Below are positions 34,754 through 38,788 of a stretch of 38,788 bases of DNA, in pieces. Origin of the DNA: Nitrospirota bacterium (GTDB lineage Bacteria > Nitrospirota > Thermodesulfovibrionia > Thermodesulfovibrionales > JdFR-85); NCBI GenBank assembly GCA_013152485.1, contig JAADGG010000001.1, positions 1 through 38,788 on the forward strand, written 5' to 3'. The translations under genes were made by a program, and so were the position numbers. Position 1 is the first letter of the stretch. Each line of letters begins with the position of its first letter. The notes under the pieces are model-generated. The model searched no databases and had not been told where the DNA came from. It was given only the letters and a program-made list of their open reading frames with translations.

Positions 34754-34963
34754 CTAACGCACACCCTTTACCTTGTAGCCTGCATCCTGTACCGCCTTCT
34801 CTATAGTGTTGCCATCGGTCTTTGAGTCATCGAAAACAACCCTCGCAGAACCCGTTGTCACGTCTGAAGAACTTACACCGTCAATCCCGTCTATCGCCTT
34901 CTTCACCCTCATTACACAGTGTTGACAAGTCATGCCTTCAATCTCAAGCGTTATCTCGGCCAT
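34754..34963 (-). CDS. copZ: CopZ-like heavy-metal-binding (HMA) protein
   Basis: A 69-aa ferredoxin-like HMA domain with the metal-binding GMTCQHC at residues 9-15 and the expected hydrophobic pattern (EGMTCQHCVMRVKKAIDGID, ARVVFDDS, AVQDAGYKV). It would carry Cu(I) in the cytoplasm. The ATG is preceded by AAGGAGG at 7 nt. No copper ATPase or regulator is nearby, so the partner and even the metal are inferred. A TATAAT (35036-35031, minus strand) lies about 70 bp upstream. Confidence 0.88.
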   Translation of the reverse strand: MAEITLEIEGMTCQHCVMRVKKAIDGIDGVSSSDVTTGSARVVFDDSKTDGNTIEKAVQDAGYKVKGVR

Positions 34964-35030
34964 GCCTAAACCTCCTTATGGTTATGTCGTTGTCCGGGAA
35001 CCTGACCACGAGACGGAAAATGTGGATACT

Positions 35031-35036
35031 ATTATA
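35031..35036 (-). promoter_or_regulatory. -10 element of the copZ-like gene
   Basis: A perfect TATAAT on the minus strand, just after the stop of the transferase gene, with no clear -35. It would give the metallochaperone its own leader of about 60 nt. Confidence 0.35.
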
Positions 35037-35046
35037 TAAAAAGCCG

Positions 35047-36504
35047 TCATTTTTTTTCTTTCCTCTCGATCTCGTCGAGAAATTCCCTCAAAAGCCTCGC
35101 CCGGGACCTGTCCATGTTCACAAACTTGAAACCGTACAAATAGCCGTCATCCTCCCTCGAAAGCCATGCAACCGCGGCGGTTGCGGAAAAGTCCACCGTC
35201 TTCTGCCCGACCTGCAGCGAGATCACCACATCGGCCTTCTCCTTCAGCAGCAGGAACTCCTTCAGCCTGGCTGCGAAGCCGCAGGTGCCTATATTGATCA
35301 CCTCGCCCGAAAAGGTCTGCTCGCCGTCGATCCTCGAGCAGGTGAACGGCAGGTTCACACTGTAACGGTTCGTCCTCTTCAGGGACTTCAGGGCCTCCTT
35401 GAGCCTGATCATCACTATCACGATCTTCCACATCTTTCCGCCCACCCTCCTCCTCTTCCGTATGAACCTCAACCGTAAAATCAGGAGCCTTCTGATGAAG
35501 AACGAGAGAGTGAAGTACAGTATGAAATACGCAGTGAATATAAGGAACAGGCGGTAATCGGGTATCTCCAGGGTTACCCCTATGATCCCGATGGCGGCGA
35601 ACATGGAAGACACCATCAGAATGATCCTGACGGTCGTCCTCTTTCTGTACCCGTACTTCATGGTGATATGATGCAGGTGGTACTTGTCGGCCTTGAACGG
35701 GCTCCTGCCCCTCAACATCCTCTTGATCATGACGGTTATGGTATCAACTATTGGAACGGAGAGGACCAGGAGCGGAACCACCGGCGGAACCACGCCGTTA
35801 TCCTTCTGACTTATCGAGATGGAGAGGAAGACGAGCGAGAATCCGAGGGAGAGGCTGCCTGCATCTCCCATGAACAGTTTGGACGGAGGCCAGTTGTACT
35901 TGAGAAAACCGAGCACGACCCCTGCAAGTGCAACGCTCAACAGAACGAGCTCGGTCTGCCTGTTGATGTATGCAAGCACTGCGAATGCAACGAACGCAAT
36001 CAGCGAGATTCCGCCTGCAAGACCATCGAGACCGTCGATCATATTGATTGCATTGATGACTCCCACCGTAAAGAAGACCGTCAACGGAACGGCCAGGCTG
36101 CGACTGAGCTCTATCGGGCCGAACGCAAAGATGTCCCCGAAAGTCGTGACTATGGTGTCGCTGAAATATATCATGAAGATCGATGCGACAATCTGAGCAA
36201 CGAACTTCCACCGGTGATTCAGCTCCCTGAAATCATCGAGGAAACCGATAATGGCGAGCATGGCGATCCCTGCATAGAACCCCCTGAGGTTTGAAAAGGG
36301 CACGAACAGAAGACATGTTACGGAAAGGGCCATCATCATTCCCAAGCCGCCTACCAGAGGCCGCGGGTTGCTGTGCATCTTCCTCTGTCCGGGAAAGTCG
36401 AGCAACCCTATCTTCAGGGCGATGTTGGAAAGCCGGGGCAGAATGAGAACGGTTATTAGCAGCGAGGTGGAAAAAACAAGGAGTAACTTCAGTGTATATG
36501 CCAT
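35047..36504 (-). CDS. WecA-type undecaprenyl-phosphate sugar-1-phosphate transferase fused to a PilZ-like domain
   Basis: Residues 1 to about 345 are a polytopic MraY/WecA-family transferase that starts a lipid-linked glycan: DFPGQRKMHSNPRPLVGG, GFLDDFREL, NAINMIDGLDGLAGG, FMGDAGSLSLGF and the HIH-like KYHLHHI. After a basic segment (RRLLILRLRFIRKRRRVGGK) comes a soluble C-terminal domain of about 110 residues. It reads KRTNRYSVNLPFTC, then EVINIGTCGFAARL, and ends with GYLYGFKFVNMDRSRARLL, resembling PilZ. The c-di-GMP motifs are imperfect: KxxxR for RxxxR and NxGxxG for (D/N)x(S/A)xxG. ATG at 36504 is taken as start; the track start adds 24 basic residues from a TTG. It follows a carbamoyltransferase gene. 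Confidence 0.88.
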   Translation of the reverse strand: MAYTLKLLLVFSTSLLITVLILPRLSNIALKIGLLDFPGQRKMHSNPRPLVGGLGMMMALSVTCLLFVPFSNLRGFYAGIAMLAIIGFLDDFRELNHRWKFVAQIVASIFMIYFSDTIVTTFGDIFAFGPIELSRSLAVPLTVFFTVGVINAINMIDGLDGLAGGISLIAFVAFAVLAYINRQTELVLLSVALAGVVLGFLKYNWPPSKLFMGDAGSLSLGFSLVFLSISISQKDNGVVPPVVPLLVLSVPIVDTITVMIKRMLRGRSPFKADKYHLHHITMKYGYRKRTTVRIILMVSSMFAAIGIIGVTLEIPDYRLFLIFTAYFILYFTLSFFIRRLLILRLRFIRKRRRVGGKMWKIVIVMIRLKEALKSLKRTNRYSVNLPFTCSRIDGEQTFSGEVINIGTCGFAARLKEFLLLKEKADVVISLQVGQKTVDFSATAAVAWLSREDDGYLYGFKFVNMDRSRARLLREFLDEIERKEKK

Positions 36505-36807
36505 TACAGGGTTAATGGTCGTTCTTCTCCTAACGGGTTTACTCTCTGTCGACAAGAGCCTGCATACCGCAGGCAAGCAGGACCGCCGTGCTGCGAAACA
36601 TCAAGGCCCGGCTGTGTCGACATGAAGAATCACCAAGGTCTTTCTGCTGGTGCAACGAAAACGAATTCCCTCTTGATGCGCGATGTCAGCCTGCCTTACG
36701 GTTTCGAGATCATCAACGTATCAATATCTCTTATAATAACAGAACTTCACCTTATAATGGTAGGTTGCTTACAGGAAGGCGGGAAGCGGGCATCTCATCA
36801 CGGTGGT

Positions 36808-38559
36808 CTAAGCCCTGCTGATGAAAAAGTTCCCCATCACCAGCACGTCCATCTTTGTTTTCAGAAAGCAATGCAATGCCTCTTCAGGGTGACGGACGAT
36901 CGGTTCATCTTCATCAAACGACGTGTTGAGGACGAGCGGTACTCCGGTGATCTTTCTGAACTCCTCGATCAGCTGCCAATACAGGGGGTTGTCTTCGCGC
37001 TTAACGGTCTGCAGTCTCCCGGAGCCGTCCGCGTGAGTGAGCGCAGGAACTATATCCCGCATTTCGGGCTTGATTTTATACATCTTGAGCATGAACGGAT
37101 CCGGATAGTCCGTCTCGAAGTACTCGCCGGTGGTCTCGAGATGAATCGAGTGTGCAAATGCCTTGAAAGACTCCTGCCTGCTGACCTTTGCGCTCAGGAC
37201 GTCTTTCATGTCAGGCCTTCTCGGGTCACAGACGATGCTTCTGTTACCGAGGGCCTGAGGCCCCCATTCCATCCTGCCCTGAAACCAGCCCACGACGTTA
37301 CCGTCTGCAATCGACCTGGCCGTATCACGGCAGAGGTGGATCTCGTCTTCTACCTTTCTTATCCGGCAGTTCTCCTTCTCCAGAGCGGACGAATGGTTCT
37401 CAATGACCTGCTTTATCTTGTAATCACTGTACCCGGGTCCGAGGTACGGCTTCTCAAGCACGTAGGAGCGCGGCATGCCGAGCAGCTGATTCCACACGTA
37501 AAAAGCCGCACCGACGGCCCCTCCTGCGTCTCCTGCAGCAGGCTGTATATAGACCTCCCTGAAGGGAGTATTCTCGAATATCTTGCCGTTTGCTAGGCTG
37601 TTCATTGCACAACCGCCTGAGAGGACGAGGTTGGGACATCTCGTCTCCTTGTAGACCCTGTTGAGGATATGAAAGAAGACCTCCTCGTATCTCTTCTGGA
37701 GGGAAGCCGCTATATTCTTGTGCCTGTCGCTTATCTCCTCTCCGGGCTTACGCGCAGGTCCCAGCATGTCTTCGAGCTTCTTCGAGTAGAAAGCCCCCAT
37801 ACACGGTTCACCGTCGTGCCACCTCATGGGGATCCCCTGGGAGTGATGCGTAAAGAAGTCGAGATCGAGATTGAATTCCCCGTTCCTGTCCACCTTGAGG
37901 ATCTCCCTCATCTCCTTCATAAACTCTGGCTCACCATGTGCAGCCAGCTCCATAACCTTGTGTTCGTCGCCGTACCTGAGAAAGCCCAGGTACTGGGAAA
38001 CAGAGAGGTAGAACAGGCCCAAAGAGTGCGGGAAGAAGATCCTGTCGCCGACCTCGAGCATATTGTCCAGCCCTTTCCCCCACATGGTACCAACAAAGTC
38101 ACCGAAGAAATCAACCGACACCAGGGCGGCCTCCCTGAAGGGGGAGACGAAGAAAGAACTCGACAGGTGGGCCACGTGGTGTTCCACGTTGTGAACCTCG
38201 GCCCTTATCTTGTGACACAGAAAGCCGAGCTCTCTGTTCAGGACCTCTCCGAAATCCATGATCATGTTGGCACTCTTGAGGCGATGAGCGACCGACCGCA
38301 GGGATGGGCGCTTGGAAAAGGCGAAGAGTGCTTTCTTCACAAGGTTGGCGTTGGGTTTCCTGTTTACGGCGATATGATCGATATGCTTGAACTCTATGCC
38401 GGCCTCGTTAAGACAGTAGATTATCGCTTCAGATGGGAACCCCGCCCAGTGCTTTACCCTGGTAAACCGTTCCTCCTCTGCAGCAGCGACCAGCTCACCG
38501 TCAGCCACGATACAGGCTGAGGAATCGCCGTAATACGCGTTCAGACCGAGTATAAACAT
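36808..38559 (-). CDS. NodU/CmcH-type carbamoyltransferase
   Basis: O-carbamoyltransferase of about 583 aa that uses carbamoyl phosphate through a carbamoyl-adenylate. The N-terminal Kae1-like part contains GLNAYYGDSSACIVADGELV, AAEEERFTRVKH, VEHHVAHLSSSFF, DFFGDF, LSGGCAMNSLANGKI and PAAGDAGGAVGAAFY. The C-terminal YrdC-like part has WFQGRMEWGPQALGNRSI, PALTHADGSGRLQTV and PLVLNTSFDEDEPIV. The usual KxREPFRPFAPS segment is altered to RQESFKAFAHSI. ATG at 38559 gives the family start; the track adds six residues from a TTG. Relatives modify sugars, nodulation factors, antibiotics or surface polysaccharides. Position next to a WecA-type transferase favours a glycan substrate. Confidence 0.9.
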   Translation of the reverse strand: MFILGLNAYYGDSSACIVADGELVAAAEEERFTRVKHWAGFPSEAIIYCLNEAGIEFKHIDHIAVNRKPNANLVKKALFAFSKRPSLRSVAHRLKSANMIMDFGEVLNRELGFLCHKIRAEVHNVEHHVAHLSSSFFVSPFREAALVSVDFFGDFVGTMWGKGLDNMLEVGDRIFFPHSLGLFYLSVSQYLGFLRYGDEHKVMELAAHGEPEFMKEMREILKVDRNGEFNLDLDFFTHHSQGIPMRWHDGEPCMGAFYSKKLEDMLGPARKPGEEISDRHKNIAASLQKRYEEVFFHILNRVYKETRCPNLVLSGGCAMNSLANGKIFENTPFREVYIQPAAGDAGGAVGAAFYVWNQLLGMPRSYVLEKPYLGPGYSDYKIKQVIENHSSALEKENCRIRKVEDEIHLCRDTARSIADGNVVGWFQGRMEWGPQALGNRSIVCDPRRPDMKDVLSAKVSRQESFKAFAHSIHLETTGEYFETDYPDPFMLKMYKIKPEMRDIVPALTHADGSGRLQTVKREDNPLYWQLIEEFRKITGVPLVLNTSFDEDEPIVRHPEEALHCFLKTKMDVLVMGNFFISRA

Positions 38560-38625
38560 TTCGCCCCCGAGAGTCAAGCTTGCGGACCGGGTTACAACAC
38601 AACATCAATGTCTCGGCAGTCTCTG

Positions 38626-38788
38626 TTACAACCTGAATGCGGCATATCGCTCACCCACGCCCCAGAGCTTGAACCTGACGATCCTCCTGTAGAGATAGAG
38701 GTAGCTGAGGGAGAAGAGCAGGAATATGCAGATCAGCGCTGGCGTGTTCGAGTGAAACGGAAAGGCCGCCGCGTTGAACACCGCCACA
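38626..38788 (-). CDS. C-terminal end of a membrane protein (partial)
   Basis: Reading in from the window edge, the last 53 codons encode a hydrophobic helix (ALICIFLLFSLSYLYLY) followed by a basic tail (RRIVRFKLWGVGERYAAFRL) and a TAA at 38628-38626. This is absent from the ORF track because of its length. The polytopic look fits a glycan polymerase, acyltransferase or exporter of a surface-polysaccharide locus, but nothing in this fragment identifies the family. The carbamoyltransferase follows after 66 bp. Confidence 0.6.
   Translation of the reverse strand, partial: VAVFNAAAFPFHSNTPALICIFLLFSLSYLYLYRRIVRFKLWGVGERYAAFRL

Noticed and set aside
36731-36760. Two plus-strand CTTATAAT boxes 22 bp apart
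   Set aside because: They look like -10 elements, but no -35 and no plus-strand gene follow; probably AT-rich intergenic sequence.
36622-37596. 324-aa plus-strand ORF
   Set aside because: Antisense to the carbamoyltransferase and intergenic DNA; no domain.
1-38788. CRISPR array, tRNA or rRNA genes, prophage
   Set aside because: No regular repeat-spacer series, cloverleaf or rRNA-like stretch, or phage gene was seen while reading either strand.

Overview
The window looks like a chromosomal segment from a GC-rich, anaerobic, Gram-negative-type bacterium. Gene content suggests Nitrospirota (Thermodesulfovibrio-like) or a deltaproteobacterial lineage. The pointers are a small c7-type triheme cytochrome, an AhbD-type radical SAM haem enzyme beside hemE, GerMN-amidase-murI-rph-rdgB clustering and frequent GTG/TTG starts. 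The assignment is inference from content, not from a marker gene. Almost all of the DNA is coding and most of it is housekeeping. I see no rRNA, tRNA, CRISPR array, intact insertion sequence or prophage.

Layout. (1) 1-8.4 kb, minus strand: argG, dprA, a small unknown gene, topA, a decayed PD-(D/E)XK-type nuclease pseudogene, and polA. (2) 8.7-10.4 kb, plus strand: a B12-binding radical SAM protein that meets a convergent minus-strand set (MFS permease, hemE, AhbD-like radical SAM protein, HflX). (3) 15.6-20.6 kb, minus strand: a membrane hybrid histidine kinase, a TrmN6-like methyltransferase with a 3' frameshift, and cbiA. (4) 20.65-21.5 kb: a 450-bp regulatory region with a strong promoter, tandem 14-bp repeats and a long leader before a secreted triheme cytochrome, closed by a 21-bp-stem bidirectional terminator shared with convergent ilvE. 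(5) 22.6-34.7 kb, plus strand: a cardiolipin synthase-like protein, an envelope/nucleotide operon (amidase, GerMN protein, murI, rph, rdgB, CLC channel), then ftsH, folP and pheT. (6) 34.75-38.8 kb, minus strand: a CopZ-like metallochaperone, a WecA-type sugar-phosphate transferase fused to a PilZ-like domain, a NodU-type carbamoyltransferase, and the end of a membrane protein. The last three look like the edge of a surface-glycan or exopolysaccharide locus.

Working together. HemE, the AhbD-like enzyme and CbiA all act in tetrapyrrole metabolism. The cytochrome consumes haem, and the B12-binding radical SAM protein uses a corrinoid. MurI, the amidase and the GerMN protein act on peptidoglycan. 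RdgB cleans the nucleotide pool and Rph trims tRNA.

Most interesting signals. (a) The leader upstream of the amidase has three perfect stems and an anti-Shine-Dalgarno segment that competes with one of them, so it reads like an undescribed RNA switch. (b) WecA is fused to a degenerate PilZ domain. (c) PheT has lost its N-terminal tRNA-binding OB domain and has no pheS beside it. (d) HflX has a homologous N-terminus that runs back to an ATA codon behind a good ribosome-binding site. (e) The cytochrome promoter carries tandem repeats and an 8-nt anti-SD in its leader. No computation or database search was run; every family call comes from motif recognition.
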